From the NCBI RefSeq assembly GCF_020510425.1, contig NZ_JAHBAH010000001.1, forward strand, positions 2,647,001 to 2,711,000: a DNA stretch of 64,000 nt. The letters run 5' to 3'. The position numbers and the translations under genes were made by a program. Under the pieces are notes generated by a model. That model saw nothing but the letters and a program-made list of their open reading frames with translations. It did not search any database and was not told the DNA's origin. The stretch is from Quatrionicoccus australiensis. Lineage in GTDB: Bacteria; Pseudomonadota; Gammaproteobacteria; Burkholderiales; Rhodocyclaceae. Shown piece after piece: positions 33,741 to 44,058 of the stretch (the stretch's first letter is position 1; each line of letters begins with the position of its first letter).

Positions 33741-34753
33741 GCTGCCAACGCCTCCTCTGAAATATATTTAAGATGTTCGTGCGCTTCTGCCTGTTGGTGG
33801 AAGAAGTCGTTCACTGCCTGCATCTGTTGTTCGATGCTCGGCAAAGTGTTCATTTCCTTGCGGAAGGCCGCTGAGCCAACCAGCCCTTTGGTGTACCAGG
33901 AGATGTGCTTGCGGGCGACCTTGAAGCCGGTTTCCGGGCCGTAGAAGTCGTACAGGTCGACCAGGTGGGCCTTGAGGATTTCGTGAATCTCGGTGACCCT
34001 GGCCGGCGGCAGGTGCTGGCCGGTTTTCAGGTAGTGCTCGATCTCGCGGAACAGCCAGGGGCGGCCCTGGGCGGCGCGACCGATCATGACGCCGTCGGCA
34101 CCGGTCACGTCGAGTACGTGCTTGGCCTTTTCCGGGCTGGTGATGTCGCCGTTGGCGATGACCGGGATGCGGATCAGCGTCTTGACCATGGCGATGGTGT
34201 CGTACTCGGCTTCGCCGGTGTATTGCTGGCAGCGCGTCCGGCCGTGGATGGCAACGGCGCGCACGCCGGCCGATTCGGCAATACGGGCGATGGTCGGCGC
34301 GTTGCGGTTGGCGAGATTCCAGCCAGTGCGGAATTTCAGCGTGACCGGGGTATCGGGAATGGCGCCGACTACGGCATCGAGGATCTGGCCGACCAGCTTT
34401 TCGTCCTGCATCAGGGCCGAGCCGGCCATTACGTTGCAGACCTTCTTGGCCGGGCAGCCCATGTTGATGTCGATGATCTGGGCGCCGTTGTCCACGTTGT
34501 GGCGGGCGGCTTCGGCCATCATTTTCGGGTCGGCACCGGCGATCTGTACCGAGATCGGCGCGACTTCACCCTGGTGATTGGCGCGGCGCAGCGTCTTGGC
34601 GCTGCCGTAAAGCAGCGAGTTGGACGTGACCATTTCGGACACGGCCAGGCCGGCGCCCATCTTCTTGCACAACTGGCGGAAAGGACGGTCCGTCACGCCA
34701 GCCATGGGCGCGACAAACAGGTTGTTGCGAAGCGTGAAACCGACAAAATCCAT
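33737..34753 (-). CDS. dusB: tRNA-dihydrouridine synthase B
   Basis: 338 aa FMN enzyme reducing uridine to dihydrouridine in tRNA D-loops. Signatures are the FMN/N-terminal NLFVAPMAGVTDRPFRQL, the catalytic Cys in DINMGCPAKKVCNVMAGSAL, HGRTRCQQYTGEAEYD and DGVMIGRAAQGRPWLF. First gene of the dusB-fis operon. Confidence 0.97.
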   Translation of the reverse strand: MDFVGFTLRNNLFVAPMAGVTDRPFRQLCKKMGAGLAVSEMVTSNSLLYGSAKTLRRANHQGEVAPISVQIAGADPKMMAEAARHNVDNGAQIIDINMGCPAKKVCNVMAGSALMQDEKLVGQILDAVVGAIPDTPVTLKFRTGWNLANRNAPTIARIAESAGVRAVAIHGRTRCQQYTGEAEYDTIAMVKTLIRIPVIANGDITSPEKAKHVLDVTGADGVMIGRAAQGRPWLFREIEHYLKTGQHLPPARVTEIHEILKAHLVDLYDFYGPETGFKVARKHISWYTKGLVGSAAFRKEMNTLPSIEQQMQAVNDFFHQQAEAHEHLKYISEEALAA

Positions 34754-34838
34754 GGGCGAGCGAGGGCGCGAGGCGAATCAAGGGAAGCCGCACATTTTAC
34801 CCGAGTCGGCGCCTAAAAAATAGTCAATTTGTAAAGTT

Positions 34839-34862
34839 GGGGGATCGTTGCTGCGATCCCCC
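34839..34862 (-). terminator. Probable terminator after ubiH
   Basis: Perfect 9-bp stem GGGGGATCG / CGATCCCCC with a 6-base loop, 8 bp downstream of the ubiH stop on the minus strand. The U-tract (AACTTTACAAATT) is weak. Confidence 0.55.
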
Positions 34863-34870
34863 GTTTGCCT

Positions 34871-36016
34871 CTACGGCCAGGCGCGGGCGCCCCAGATCAT
34901 GCGCTTGGCGACGAAATGGCGGGCTGGCGGGCACAGGTCGAGGGCGAGCAGGCCGAGGCCACGCGCCAGTTTGAGCGGTCCGAAATCGTTCGAGAAGGCG
35001 CGCACGATTTTGTCGGTAAAGAAGGCGCTGCCCTGGCGGTCGAGCTTGCGGCTGGCAGCGTAGCGGGCCAGTGCTGAGCGGTCGACGCCGTCGGCGAGCA
35101 ATATTTCGGCGAGTTGCCAGGCGTCGCGGATGCCCAGGTTGAAGCCCTGACCGGAGACCGGATGCAGGGTCTGCGCCGTGTTGCCGATCCAGACTTCGTT
35201 GCCCTTGGTCAGCGTGTCGCGCAGGCGCAGGTAGAGCGGGAAACGGCTGCGCTTGCCCGGTTTGGCAAAAGTCATGCGCTGGCCGAACTGCTTTTGCAGG
35301 GCGGCGATGAAGGCATCGTCGTCGAGTGCCATGACGGCATCGGATTTTTCCGGCGGCAGCGTGAACACGATGGAAAACTCGTCGCCGAGCGGCAGCAGCG
35401 CAAGCGGGCCGTCCGGCGTGAAGCGTTCCCAGGCGCGCTTGTTGTGGCCCGGCGTCGGCGTGACTTCGCAGATCACTGCATGCTGCACGTAGTCGCTGAC
35501 CGTCACGCCCGGCTGGTCGCCCGGCGTGCCTTCGGCGTGCACCAGCAAGCGGGTGCGGATGTGGCGGATTACATCTTGATGGCGCAGTGTGACGTCGACG
35601 TACTCGTCGCCGGCCTGGATCTCGATGATTTCGCTGCCGGCGAGCACGGCATCGGCAGCGAGATTCTTGCTCAGGGCGGCGCTGAGGTCGCGATAGCGCA
35701 CGACGTAGCCGAGCGCCGGCAGCTTGTAGTCGTTGCGATCGATGACGGTGCGCCCGAAGCCGTCCTTTTGCGAGACGTGGATGGTTTCGATCGGCGTTGC
35801 GGCGCGCGTCGGCCAGCTCTCGATCTGTTCGAGCAACTGGCGGGCGCCGTGCGACAGGGCGAGGGCGCGCGGGTCGTCCTGTTGGGCGTCCAGCGGTCGA
35901 CGGTCGATAAGCAGCGATTTCTGCCCGCCGGCGGCGAGCGCCAGATGCAGCGTCTGGCCGACCGGGCCGGCGCCGATGATCAGGACGTCAACGTGTTCAA
36001 TGGCGGCTTCAGTCAT
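34871..36016 (-). CDS. ubiH: UbiH/UbiF/VisC-family ubiquinone-biosynthesis hydroxylase
   Basis: 381 aa FAD monooxygenase. Motifs are VLIIGAGPVGQTLHLALA (FAD, Rossmann), a DDPRALALSHGARQLLE segment and GNTAQTLHPVSGQGFNLGIRDA (second FAD motif and family signature). Hydroxylates the ubiquinone ring; assignment to UbiH and not UbiF or UbiI rests on its place directly after pepP, as in E. coli, and is less certain than the family. The ATG at 36016 (MTEAAIEHVD) overlaps the pepP end by 8 bp. Confidence 0.9.
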   Translation of the reverse strand: MTEAAIEHVDVLIIGAGPVGQTLHLALAAGGQKSLLIDRRPLDAQQDDPRALALSHGARQLLEQIESWPTRAATPIETIHVSQKDGFGRTVIDRNDYKLPALGYVVRYRDLSAALSKNLAADAVLAGSEIIEIQAGDEYVDVTLRHQDVIRHIRTRLLVHAEGTPGDQPGVTVSDYVQHAVICEVTPTPGHNKRAWERFTPDGPLALLPLGDEFSIVFTLPPEKSDAVMALDDDAFIAALQKQFGQRMTFAKPGKRSRFPLYLRLRDTLTKGNEVWIGNTAQTLHPVSGQGFNLGIRDAWQLAEILLADGVDRSALARYAASRKLDRQGSAFFTDKIVRAFSNDFGPLKLARGLGLLALDLCPPARHFVAKRMIWGARAWP

Positions 36017-37307
36017 GGCGCATGACTTCCTCGATTTCGGCGACCGTCTTTGGCGCCGTGGTGAAGACATGGCAACCCGCTTCGGTAACGCGCACATCGT
36101 CCTCGATGCGGATGCCGATGCCGGCCAGGGCCGGCGGAATGTCGGCGCCGGGGCGGATGTAGAGGCCGGGTTCGACGGTCAGCGTCATGCCCGGTTGCAG
36201 CGAGGTCCAGGCGTCGCCAACCTTGTATTCGCCGGCGTCGTGCACGTCGAGGCCGAGCCAGTGGCCGGTGCGGTGCATGTAGAAGCGCTTGTAATCGCTT
36301 TTTTCGATCAGGTTGTCGAGATCGCCGGCGAGCAGCTTGAGGTCGATCAGGCCCTGGGTCAGCACGCGCACGGCGGCGTCGTGACCTTCCATGAAGTGGC
36401 GGCCGGGCGCGGTCGCGGCAAAGGCGGCGTCCTGCGCGGCGAGGACGATTTCATAGACGTCCTTCTGCGCCGCATTGAAACGGCCATTGACCGGGAAGGT
36501 CCGGGTGATGTCGGCAGCGTAGCCGGCGACTTCGCAGCCGGCGTCGATCAGGACCAGCGTGTTGTCGTTGAGGATCTTGTTGTTCTCGACGTAATGCAGC
36601 ACGCAGGCATTGGCGCCGCCGGCGACGATGGGCGTGTAGGCGTGCGCGTCGGCGCCGCGCTTTCTGAATTCGTAAGTCAGTTCGGCTTCCAGCTCGTACT
36701 CGGCCATGCCCGGCTGGCAGGCGCGCATGGCGCGGGCGTGGCCGGCGCTGGCAATGTCGGCCGAGCGCTGCTGGATATCCGCTTCGGCGGCATCCTTGAT
36801 CAGGCGCATGGCGTCGAGCTCGAAACGCAGGTCGTGGATGGCGCGCGGTGCCCGCTTGCCGGCCCGACTCTCCGCGCGCACGGCATTCAACGCCCTGGCG
36901 ATGCGCGCATCCCAGGCATCGTCGTGGCCGACGGCATGCCACAGCGTGTCGCGGTCGACGAGAAATTCGGGCAGTTTTTGGTCGAGCAGTTCGATCGGGT
37001 AGGCGGCGTCGAAACCGAAGGCGGCTTTGGCGGCCTTCGGGCCATAACGGTAGCCGTCCCAGATTTCGCGCTCTGCGTGCTTCTCGCGGCAAAAAAGGAT
37101 GGATTTCGGACGTCGACCGCCAACCAGCACGACGACGGCTTCCGGTTCCGGGAAACCGCTTAGGTACCAGAAGTAGCTGTCGAAACGGAAGGGGTGATGC
37201 GCATCGCGGTTGCGCACGACTTCCGGCGCGGTTGGGATGATCGCGACGCCGTCGCCGATGGTCTTGAGGAGGCGCTTGCGGCGGGCGATGAAATGGGCGT
37301 GGCTCAT
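36009..37307 (-). CDS. pepP: Xaa-Pro aminopeptidase P
   Basis: 432 aa metallopeptidase (M24B) removing N-terminal residues before proline. The metal ligands are visible: ALVLIDAGCEVAGYAADITRTFP (two Asp), MHRTGHWLGLDVHD (His), TVEPGLYI and GIRIEDDVRVT (Glu residues). The N-terminal creatinase-like domain has PFRFDSYFWYLSGFPEP. Overlaps murU and ubiH by 4 and 8 bp. Confidence 0.97.
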   Translation of the reverse strand: MSHAHFIARRKRLLKTIGDGVAIIPTAPEVVRNRDAHHPFRFDSYFWYLSGFPEPEAVVVLVGGRRPKSILFCREKHAEREIWDGYRYGPKAAKAAFGFDAAYPIELLDQKLPEFLVDRDTLWHAVGHDDAWDARIARALNAVRAESRAGKRAPRAIHDLRFELDAMRLIKDAAEADIQQRSADIASAGHARAMRACQPGMAEYELEAELTYEFRKRGADAHAYTPIVAGGANACVLHYVENNKILNDNTLVLIDAGCEVAGYAADITRTFPVNGRFNAAQKDVYEIVLAAQDAAFAATAPGRHFMEGHDAAVRVLTQGLIDLKLLAGDLDNLIEKSDYKRFYMHRTGHWLGLDVHDAGEYKVGDAWTSLQPGMTLTVEPGLYIRPGADIPPALAGIGIRIEDDVRVTEAGCHVFTTAPKTVAEIEEVMRHD

Positions 37308-38026
37308 GCGTTTCTCAATTCGGTATCCAGTTCCGCCAGGCGTTGTGGTGTTCCTACATCGACCCAGCGGCCGTCGTAACGTTCCCCGGTCAGCGTGCCA
37401 GCGGCGATCGCGGCATCGAGCAGCGGGCGCAGTTTCATGATCGAGCCGGCTGGCACGTCGGCAAACATGGCCGGCGAAAAGACGCCGATGCCGGCGTAGG
37501 TGAGTGTTTGCTCACCCTGGGCGTAGACGACGCGTTCGCCGTCCAGACTGAAGTCGCCGCCGGCATGGTGCGCCGGGTTGGCGACGAAGAGCAGGCGGGC
37601 GCCGCCGGCGGGGCATTTTGTGGTGTTTTCAGCGACCATGGAAGCAACGGCTGGTCCTAGGGTCGACCGGGAAAAACACGCGAAATCCACGTCGCAGTAA
37701 ACATCGCCATTGACGACCAGAAACGGTTCGCTGTCGAGCAGTGGCAGGGCGCTTGCGATGCCGCCCGCGGTTTCCAGCGCGCCCGGTGGTTCCGGCGAGT
37801 ACTGGATATGCAGGCCCCAGCGCGCGCCGTCGCCGAGCGCCGCCTCGATCTGCGCGCCGAGATGGGCGTGATTGATGATGATGTCGCGAAAGCCTGCTGC
37901 CGCCAGGCGCTCCAGGTGCCAGACGATGAGCGGCTTGCCGCCGGCTGCGAGCAGCGGCTTGGGCGTGTGGTCGGTGAGCGGTCGCATGCGTTCGCCGCGA
38001 CCGGCGGCCAGGATGAAGGCTTTCAT
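37304..38026 (-). CDS. murU: Nucleotidyltransferase, probable N-acetylmuramate-1-phosphate uridylyltransferase
   Basis: 240 aa with the nucleotidyltransferase signature FILAAGRGERMRPLTDHTPKPLL, then DIIINHAHLGAQIEAAL, NGDVYCDVDF and GRWVDVGTP. With the kinase gene just upstream (amgK-like) and lptD divergent, it matches the Pseudomonas putida amgK-murU peptidoglycan-recycling locus, giving UDP-MurNAc without de novo synthesis. The ATG at 38026 (MKAFILAAG) is chosen; in-frame sequence to 38086 runs through the intergenic repeat. Confidence 0.9.
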   Translation of the reverse strand: MKAFILAAGRGERMRPLTDHTPKPLLAAGGKPLIVWHLERLAAAGFRDIIINHAHLGAQIEAALGDGARWGLHIQYSPEPPGALETAGGIASALPLLDSEPFLVVNGDVYCDVDFACFSRSTLGPAVASMVAENTTKCPAGGARLLFVANPAHHAGGDFSLDGERVVYAQGEQTLTYAGIGVFSPAMFADVPAGSIMKLRPLLDAAIAAGTLTGERYDGRWVDVGTPQRLAELDTELRNA

Positions 38027-38030
38027 TTCG

Positions 38031-38107
38031 GGATCGAGGATAGAGTTGTCAGGATTCAGGGGCGAGTGGTCAGGGCGGGTTTTCACTCGATCCTGACTCC
38101 TCGATCC
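38031..38107. repeat. GGATCGAG-type inverted-repeat element between amgK and murU
   Basis: Left arm GGATCGAGGATAGAG...GTCAGGATTCAGGGGCGAGTG, right arm CACTCGATCCTGACTCCTCGATCC (38084-38107), strongly complementary around a short loop. The right arm ends 6 bp from the amgK stop, the left arm 4 bp before the murU ATG. It would place a hairpin in the amgK-murU transcript. Confidence 0.8.
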
Positions 38108-38113
38108 TAACCG

Positions 38114-39127
38114 CTATCGCCGGTAGCCAATCTGCTCGGTATTGCCTTCCAGCTTGTCGAGCAGGTTGAGCAGCGGCTTGAGCTGGAGGTAGCGGTGGGC
38201 GGTCTTGCGGGCGTAGTTCATGAAGCGCGGCAGGTCTTCGCTGTATTTTTCCTTGCCGTCGCGGTACTTGAGGCGGCAGAAGATGCCGAGCACCTTGAGG
38301 TGGCGTTGCAGGCCCATCAGTTCGTAATCGCGCCAGAAGTCGCCGAAATCCTCGCGTACCGGCAGGCCGGCGGCGCGGGCCTTTTCCCAGTAACGGACGA
38401 CCCAGTCGAGTTCCTGTTCTTCTTCCCAGGAGATGAAGGCGTCGCGGAAGAGCGAGACGACGTCGTAGGTGATCGGGCCGTAGACGGCGTCCTGGAAGTC
38501 GATGATGCCCGGCGTCAGGCGTTCGGCGCTTTCGACGACCATCAGGTTGCGCGGCATGAAATCGCGATGCACGAAAACCTTGGGCTGGGCCAGTGCCGAG
38601 TTGATCAGGAACTTGAAGGTCCGGTCGAGCATCAGCTTTTCGTTGTCGTCGAGCTGCACGCCGAGGTGGCGACCGATGAACCATTCCGGGAACAGGTCGA
38701 GTTCGCGGCGCAGCAGCGTCGCGTCGTAAGGCGGCAGCGTGCTCGCCTTGCTGGAGAGTTGCCATTTGATCAGCACGTCGAGGACCGGACGGATCAACAG
38801 GTCGGCCAGCGACAGGTCGGCGTTCAGCGCATCAAGATAGCCGATGCGGCCGAGGTCGGTGAGGACCAGGAAACCGTTGTCGAGATCCTTGTCGAGGATG
38901 CGCGGCGCGGCAAGATCGGCCTTGGCGAGCAGGCCGGCGACGTGGATGAAGGGTTTGCAGTCCTCTTTTTCCGGCGGCGCATCCATCAGGATGCGTGTGC
39001 TGCCGTCCGGCCAGGTCAGCCGGAAATAGCGGCGGAAGCTGGCATCGGCCGAAGCGGGGGTGATCTGGACGGTCTGGCCGGGGAAGCGACTGGCAACCCA
39101 GTCGGTAACAAGTTGATCGCGCGACAT
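38114..39127 (-). CDS. amgK: Phosphotransferase-family kinase, probable AmgK (cell-wall amino-sugar kinase)
   Basis: 337 aa, aminoglycoside phosphotransferase fold: FRRYFRLTWPDGSTRILMDAPPEKED (Lys/ATP region), FVHRDFMPRNLMV (catalytic Asp of HxDxxxxN) and PGIIDFQDAVYGPITYDVVSLFRD (metal-binding DFQ). AmgK phosphorylates N-acetylmuramate and GlcNAc at C1; the product is the MurU substrate. Gene order with murU and divergent lptD supports this over antibiotic resistance. A GGATC repeat separates it from murU. Confidence 0.9.
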   Translation of the reverse strand: MSRDQLVTDWVASRFPGQTVQITPASADASFRRYFRLTWPDGSTRILMDAPPEKEDCKPFIHVAGLLAKADLAAPRILDKDLDNGFLVLTDLGRIGYLDALNADLSLADLLIRPVLDVLIKWQLSSKASTLPPYDATLLRRELDLFPEWFIGRHLGVQLDDNEKLMLDRTFKFLINSALAQPKVFVHRDFMPRNLMVVESAERLTPGIIDFQDAVYGPITYDVVSLFRDAFISWEEEQELDWVVRYWEKARAAGLPVREDFGDFWRDYELMGLQRHLKVLGIFCRLKYRDGKEKYSEDLPRFMNYARKTAHRYLQLKPLLNLLDKLEGNTEQIGYRR

Positions 39128-39215
39128 CTGCCTGGAGTGGGTTCGTTGTAAAATGGCGCGATTTTAACACCCGGGTTCCAGCCGTTCCGGTGTTGCCCAC
39201 CAACTGATCGCCCAG

Positions 39216-41744
39216 ATGACTGGTTTTGCCCGCCGCCCGCTTGCCGTTTTTGTTTGTTGCATGTTTACTGGAATGCAGACCAGTCATGCCGCAATCGACA
39301 CGGCGCGCCTGCCTTTGCCGCAAGGCGAGACAGTCGCTCCGACGCCGCTGCAGGCAGACGATGTCCTGCTGCTGGCCGCCAACGACACCCCGGTGCGCCT
39401 GCGTGTCGAGCGCAAGTTCAATGTGCTGGGCAAGAAGAAGATAACGCCGGCGCCGGTGGTCGGGATTACGCACCCGGTAGATTTGAACAAGGATGACAGC
39501 TATCCGCTGTTCATTGTCGCCGACCATATCGAGGGGCGGGCGGGTGAAACGACCGAAGCCGATGGCAGCGTCGAGTTGCGTCGGGCTGGTTCGCTGGTTT
39601 TTGCCGACAAGCTGACCGCTTGGCCGCTGGATGACGAGATCGAGGCAAGCGGCAACGTTCGCTTGTTGCAGGATGGTGCCGAGATCGAAACCTCCTATCT
39701 CCGCATGAAAATGTCGGAGCAGATCGGCTTTACCAAGGATGCGGATTACAACATCGTCCGCGAGGTCAAAAGCAACTTCTATCGGCCGCAGCAGACTTAT
39801 TTGTCGGTTGCCACGACGGCAACGTCGTCGGGGGCGCCAATGATGCTCAATGTGCCGAATTCCTATGGTTTGCCGACCACGGTGCCGCCGACCCGGGCGA
39901 CTGATGCGAGTGGTCATGCTGAGCGCATTGATTTCGAAGGTGAAAACCAGATCCGTCTTTCCGCCGCGACCTATTCAACCTGCAAGCCCGGTGAGCATGA
40001 CTGGTATTTCCGGGCGACGGAGTTTCATCTCGACTACGATAGGGATGTTGGTGATGCCAGCAATGCCACGCTTTGGTTCGAGGGCGTGCCGCTGTTCTAC
40101 ACACCTGCCGCATCTTTTGCGTTGAATCGGCAGCCACGTTCTGGTTTCCTGCATCCCCATTTCTCGACGTCGACGAAAAACGGCCTTGATGTCACTGCGC
40201 CTTTGTACTGGGCGATCGCACCGAATTACGATGCAACCTTTTTTCCCCGTTACATGAGCAAGCGTGGTCTCCAGCTGGGGACCGAGTTGCGCTACGTCGA
40301 CGAGTACACCACGCATGTGACGCGTGGCGAGTATTTGCCGAACGACGATGCCGAACAGCGTAGCCGCTACGCGATCAGTATCTCGCACCAGCAGAGCCTG
40401 GGGCAGGGCGTTTCGGCCCAGGTGGACTGGAATGAGGTTTCCGACGCGCATTACTGGGAGGACATGTCCTCGCGCCTGATGCAGACTTCGCAGACGCAGT
40501 TGCGGCAACAACTGGCCCTGAACTATTCACCGGCTCCCTGGCTGACCAGCAGCCTGCAGATGCTGCACTACCAGACCTTGCAACTCGACCCGACCATCAA
40601 GCGGCCCTACTTCCTCGATCCGCAATTTACCGTGGTCGGCTACAAGCCCGATTTCCTGAAAACCGATCTCAGCCTGATCGGCCAGTATTCGAAATTTACG
40701 CACCCGACCCAGGACCAGGGCAGCCGTTTCGTCTTCTATCCGCAGTTGTCGCTGCCAATTGTCAGTCCGGCCTTCCAGATTACGCCCAAGGTTGGTTTGC
40801 ACATGAGCAAGTACGATATCGACCGGCAGCAGAATCCGGGTGAACCGACCAGTTTCAGTCGCACCATCCCGACCTTTACGCTCGATGCGACTGCTGTTTT
40901 CGAGCGCGACAGCAACTGGTTGGGCAACGATTACATTCAGACACTGGAGCCACGTCTCTACTACGTGAATATTCCTTACAAGGATCAGAGCAAGATCCCG
41001 GTTTTCGACTCGGCACTGACCGACTTCAACTTTGCCCAGATGTTTGCCGAGAATCGTTACAGCGGTTTTGACCGGATCAACGATGCCAATCAGCTGACAG
41101 CCGCCGTTACCAGTCGCCTGATCGATGCCCGAACCGGGGTCGAGCGAGTCAAGGCAATGATCGGCCAGCGCTATTATTTCAAGTCGCAGCAGGTGGCGAT
41201 CGACGGCGAGACTGCTCGCTCTTCCAGTTTTTCCAACCTGGTGGCAGCGGTCAACGGTGCAATCTTGCCGAAAACCTATGCCGATGTGGCCTGGGAATAC
41301 AACTATCGGGATGGCATCAGCGAACGTTTTTCTGCCGGCCTGCGTTACCAGCCCGAGTTGGGCAAGGTCATCAGCGCCAGTTACCGTCTGACGCGTGATT
41401 CGCTGACCAATACGTCGACCGTCGATCAGATCGATATCGCCGGCCAGTGGCCGTTGGGGTCGCAATGGTATGCCGTCGGGCGCTACAACTACTCCCTGCG
41501 CGACAACAAATTGCTGGAGGCGATTGCCGGTTTTGAATACAACGCCAGCTGCTGGTCGGCACGCTTTGTCGCGCAGCGCCTGGAGGCGACCACCACGACG
41601 GCCAATACCTCGCTCTTTTTCCAGCTTGAACTCAGCGATTTCGGTAGTATTGGCGCGAATCCGATCGGCCTGCTGCGGCGTACCATTCCCGGCTACGGCA
41701 AAACCAACGAACTGCCCACCAGCGGCAGCCTGCTCTCCCCTTGA
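39216..41744 (+). CDS. lptD: LPS-assembly outer-membrane protein LptD
   Basis: 842 aa outer-membrane barrel that inserts lipopolysaccharide in the outer leaflet with LptE. Signal sequence at the N-terminus ([17 protein letters not shown]), then an OstA/LptA-like periplasmic domain (about 90-210, [23 protein letters not shown]), then the barrel ([60 protein letters not shown]). The Cys of STCKPG and [10 protein letters not shown] fit the disulfides of LptD. First gene of lptD-surA-pdxA-rsmA; its TGA overlaps the surA ATG by one base. Confidence 0.97.
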   Translation: MTGFARRPLAVFVCCMFTGMQTSHAAIDTARLPLPQGETVAPTPLQADDVLLLAANDTPVRLRVERKFNVLGKKKITPAPVVGITHPVDLNKDDSYPLFIVADHIEGRAGETTEADGSVELRRAGSLVFADKLTAWPLDDEIEASGNVRLLQDGAEIETSYLRMKMSEQIGFTKDADYNIVREVKSNFYRPQQTYLSVATTATSSGAPMMLNVPNSYGLPTTVPPTRATDASGHAERIDFEGENQIRLSAATYSTCKPGEHDWYFRATEFHLDYDRDVGDASNATLWFEGVPLFYTPAASFALNRQPRSGFLHPHFSTSTKNGLDVTAPLYWAIAPNYDATFFPRYMSKRGLQLGTELRYVDEYTTHVTRGEYLPNDDAEQRSRYAISISHQQSLGQGVSAQVDWNEVSDAHYWEDMSSRLMQTSQTQLRQQLALNYSPAPWLTSSLQMLHYQTLQLDPTIKRPYFLDPQFTVVGYKPDFLKTDLSLIGQYSKFTHPTQDQGSRFVFYPQLSLPIVSPAFQITPKVGLHMSKYDIDRQQNPGEPTSFSRTIPTFTLDATAVFERDSNWLGNDYIQTLEPRLYYVNIPYKDQSKIPVFDSALTDFNFAQMFAENRYSGFDRINDANQLTAAVTSRLIDARTGVERVKAMIGQRYYFKSQQVAIDGETARSSSFSNLVAAVNGAILPKTYADVAWEYNYRDGISERFSAGLRYQPELGKVISASYRLTRDSLTNTSTVDQIDIAGQWPLGSQWYAVGRYNYSLRDNKLLEAIAGFEYNASCWSARFVAQRLEATTTTANTSLFFQLELSDFGSIGANPIGLLRRTIPGYGKTNELPTSGSLLSP

Positions 41745-43063
41745 TGAATACCATGTCCAATCCAATTCGCCGTTTGCTTGTCCTGATTTCCTGCCTGAGC
41801 GGATTCCTTGCCCAGCCGGTATGTGCCGCGCCGCAGGAACCGGTCGAGGCTGACCATATCGTGGCCGTGGTCGGCAATGAGGTGATCACCTATTACGAGT
41901 TGCGCAGTCGCCTCGAAACGGCGCTCAAGCAACTGCAGAAACAGGGAACGCCGTTGCCGCCGCAGGATGTGCTGGAGCGCCAGATGCTCGAGCGGGTGAT
42001 CATGGATCGGGCGCAAGTGCTCTATGCCCGTGATACCGGCATGCTGGTCGATGATGTGCAGCTCGATCAGGCGATTGGCCGGATTGCCGCCAACAACAAG
42101 ATGGATGCGAAGCAGTTCCGGCAGGCGCTGGAAAAGGATGGCATCGAATACAGCAAGTTCCGCGAGGAGATCCGCACCGAGATGCTGATGGTGCGCCTGC
42201 GCGAACGCGAAGTGGATAGCAAGCTGGTCATTTCCGATGGCGAGATCGACAACTACCTGGCCAATCAGCCGGCCGGTGCTGCTGCCAAGGAAGAATATCA
42301 AATCGCTCACATCCTGCTGCGGGCGCCGGAGTCGGCCAGTCCCGAGCAATTGCAGAAATTGCGTCTGCGCGGTGAGCAGGCGCTCAAGCGGGCACGGGCC
42401 GGCGAGAATTTCTCCGAGTTGACGGCCTCTTTCTCCGATGCGCCCGATGCCCTGAAGGGTGGCGATCTCGGCTGGCGGCCGCTGGATCGCCTGCCGGCGC
42501 TCTATGCCGACAGCGCGGCGCGTTTGTCGGCTGGCGGGGTCAGCGACCTGCTGCGCTCCTCGGCCGGTTTCCATGTCATCAAGTTGCTCGGCAAGCGCGG
42601 CGGAGCCGGTCCGGCTTCGGTGCAACAGACGCATGCCCGGCACATCCTGGTTCGCATCAACGAAGTCGTTTCCGAAGCCGAAGCACGGCGCAAGCTGGAG
42701 AACGTGCGCGAGCGCATCGTCAATGGCGTCGATTTCGCCGAGCAGGCGCGTCTTTATTCGCAGGACGGTTCTGCCGCCAAGGGCGGCGATCTCGGCTGGC
42801 TGAGCCCGGGCGACACGGTGCCGGAATTCGAGCGCGCCATGGATGCGCTGAAACCGGGCGAACTGAGCCCGGTCGTCCAGTCGCCGTTCGGCATGCACCT
42901 GATCCGGGTGGACGAACGCCGCGAGCGCGACGTCTCGGTCGAGCGCGAACGCGGTGCGGCGCGTCAGGCCCTGCGCGAGCGCAAGCTCGACGAAGCCTAT
43001 CAGGACTGGCTGCGCCAGCTGCGCGACCGGACCTACGTCGAAAACCGGTTGCAAGAACAGTAA
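41744..43063 (+). CDS. surA: Periplasmic chaperone/peptidyl-prolyl isomerase SurA
   Basis: 439 aa. Helps outer-membrane proteins, LptD among them, reach BAM. A signal peptide (about 1-29, [18 protein letters not shown]) precedes the N-terminal chaperone domain ([20 protein letters not shown]), and then two parvulin domains: [12 protein letters not shown]...[13 protein letters not shown], and [11 protein letters not shown]...[17 protein letters not shown]. The ATG at 41744 is preferred; a TTG one codon earlier and an ATG at 41753 are alternatives. Confidence 0.97.
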   Translation: MNTMSNPIRRLLVLISCLSGFLAQPVCAAPQEPVEADHIVAVVGNEVITYYELRSRLETALKQLQKQGTPLPPQDVLERQMLERVIMDRAQVLYARDTGMLVDDVQLDQAIGRIAANNKMDAKQFRQALEKDGIEYSKFREEIRTEMLMVRLREREVDSKLVISDGEIDNYLANQPAGAAAKEEYQIAHILLRAPESASPEQLQKLRLRGEQALKRARAGENFSELTASFSDAPDALKGGDLGWRPLDRLPALYADSAARLSAGGVSDLLRSSAGFHVIKLLGKRGGAGPASVQQTHARHILVRINEVVSEAEARRKLENVRERIVNGVDFAEQARLYSQDGSAAKGGDLGWLSPGDTVPEFERAMDALKPGELSPVVQSPFGMHLIRVDERRERDVSVERERGAARQALRERKLDEAYQDWLRQLRDRTYVENRLQEQ

Positions 43064-44058
43064 TGCGGCCGCTGATCGCCGTTACCAGCGGCGAACCGGC
43101 CGGGATCGGACCGGAAATCTGCCTGCGCCTGGCCGGCCACGCCCGCGCAGCCGATGTCGTCATTCTCGGCGACAAGCGCCTGCTCGCGGCGCGCGCGGCC
43201 CAACTCGGGCTGGCGGTCGAACTTTTCGATTATTGCCCCGGCCAGGCGGTCGACCGTCCGGATGCGGCCAATTCGCTGACCGTGCTCGACATCCCGCTCG
43301 CCGCGCCGGCCGTTGCCGGTCAGCTCGATGCCGCGAACGGCCCTTACGTCCTCGCCATTCTCGATCGTGCCCTGGCCGGTTGCCAATCCGGCGAATTTGC
43401 GGCGATGGCGACGGCGCCCGTGCACAAGGGTGTGATCAACGCGGCCGGTGTGCACTTCACCGGCCACACCGAATATCTCGCCGAAAAGACCGGCACCCCG
43501 CTCGTCGTCATGATGCTCGCCGGCAATACCGAGCGCGGCCCGCTGCGCGTCGCGCTGGCGACCACGCACCTGCCGCTCAAGGACGTGCCGGCGGCGATCA
43601 CCGCCGAGGTGCTGGCGCGGACGCTGCATATCCTGCATGCCGATTTGCAAAAAAAATACGGCCTGGCCGCGCCGCGCATCCTGGTCGCCGGACTCAATCC
43701 GCATGCCGGCGAGGGCGGTTACCTTGGCCGCGAGGAAATCGAGGTCATCACACCGGTGCTCGACAAGCTGCGCGGCGAGGGCCTGCTGCTCTCCGGCCCG
43801 TATCCGGCCGATACCATGTTCACGCCGCCGATCCTGGCGCGGGGCGATGCCGTGCTTGCCATGTACCACGACCAGGGGCTGACCGCGCTCAAGTACGCGA
43901 CCTTCGGCCAGGGTATCAATGTCACCCTCGGCCTGCCCATCATCCGGACCTCGGTCGACCACGGCACGGCGCTGGAATTGGCCGGCACCGGGCGCGCCGA
44001 TCCCGGCAGCCTTTTTGAAGCGGTCGCCGAAGCGGCCAGAATGGCGGTAAAGCAATGA
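43063..44058 (+). CDS. pdxA: 4-hydroxythreonine-4-phosphate dehydrogenase
   Basis: 331 aa NAD-dependent enzyme of pyridoxal-5'-phosphate synthesis. Typical segments are [63 protein letters not shown] and [37 protein letters not shown] with metal-binding His. Overlaps surA by one base and rsmA by four, the conserved order of this operon. Confidence 0.98.
   Translation: MRPLIAVTSGEPAGIGPEICLRLAGHARAADVVILGDKRLLAARAAQLGLAVELFDYCPGQAVDRPDAANSLTVLDIPLAAPAVAGQLDAANGPYVLAILDRALAGCQSGEFAAMATAPVHKGVINAAGVHFTGHTEYLAEKTGTPLVVMMLAGNTERGPLRVALATTHLPLKDVPAAITAEVLARTLHILHADLQKKYGLAAPRILVAGLNPHAGEGGYLGREEIEVITPVLDKLRGEGLLLSGPYPADTMFTPPILARGDAVLAMYHDQGLTALKYATFGQGINVTLGLPIIRTSVDHGTALELAGTGRADPGSLFEAVAEAARMAVKQ

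Noticed and set aside
38114..39127. Aminoglycoside-resistance phosphotransferase
   Set aside because: The fold is shared, but the murU neighbour and divergent lptD point to the cell-wall sugar kinase AmgK.
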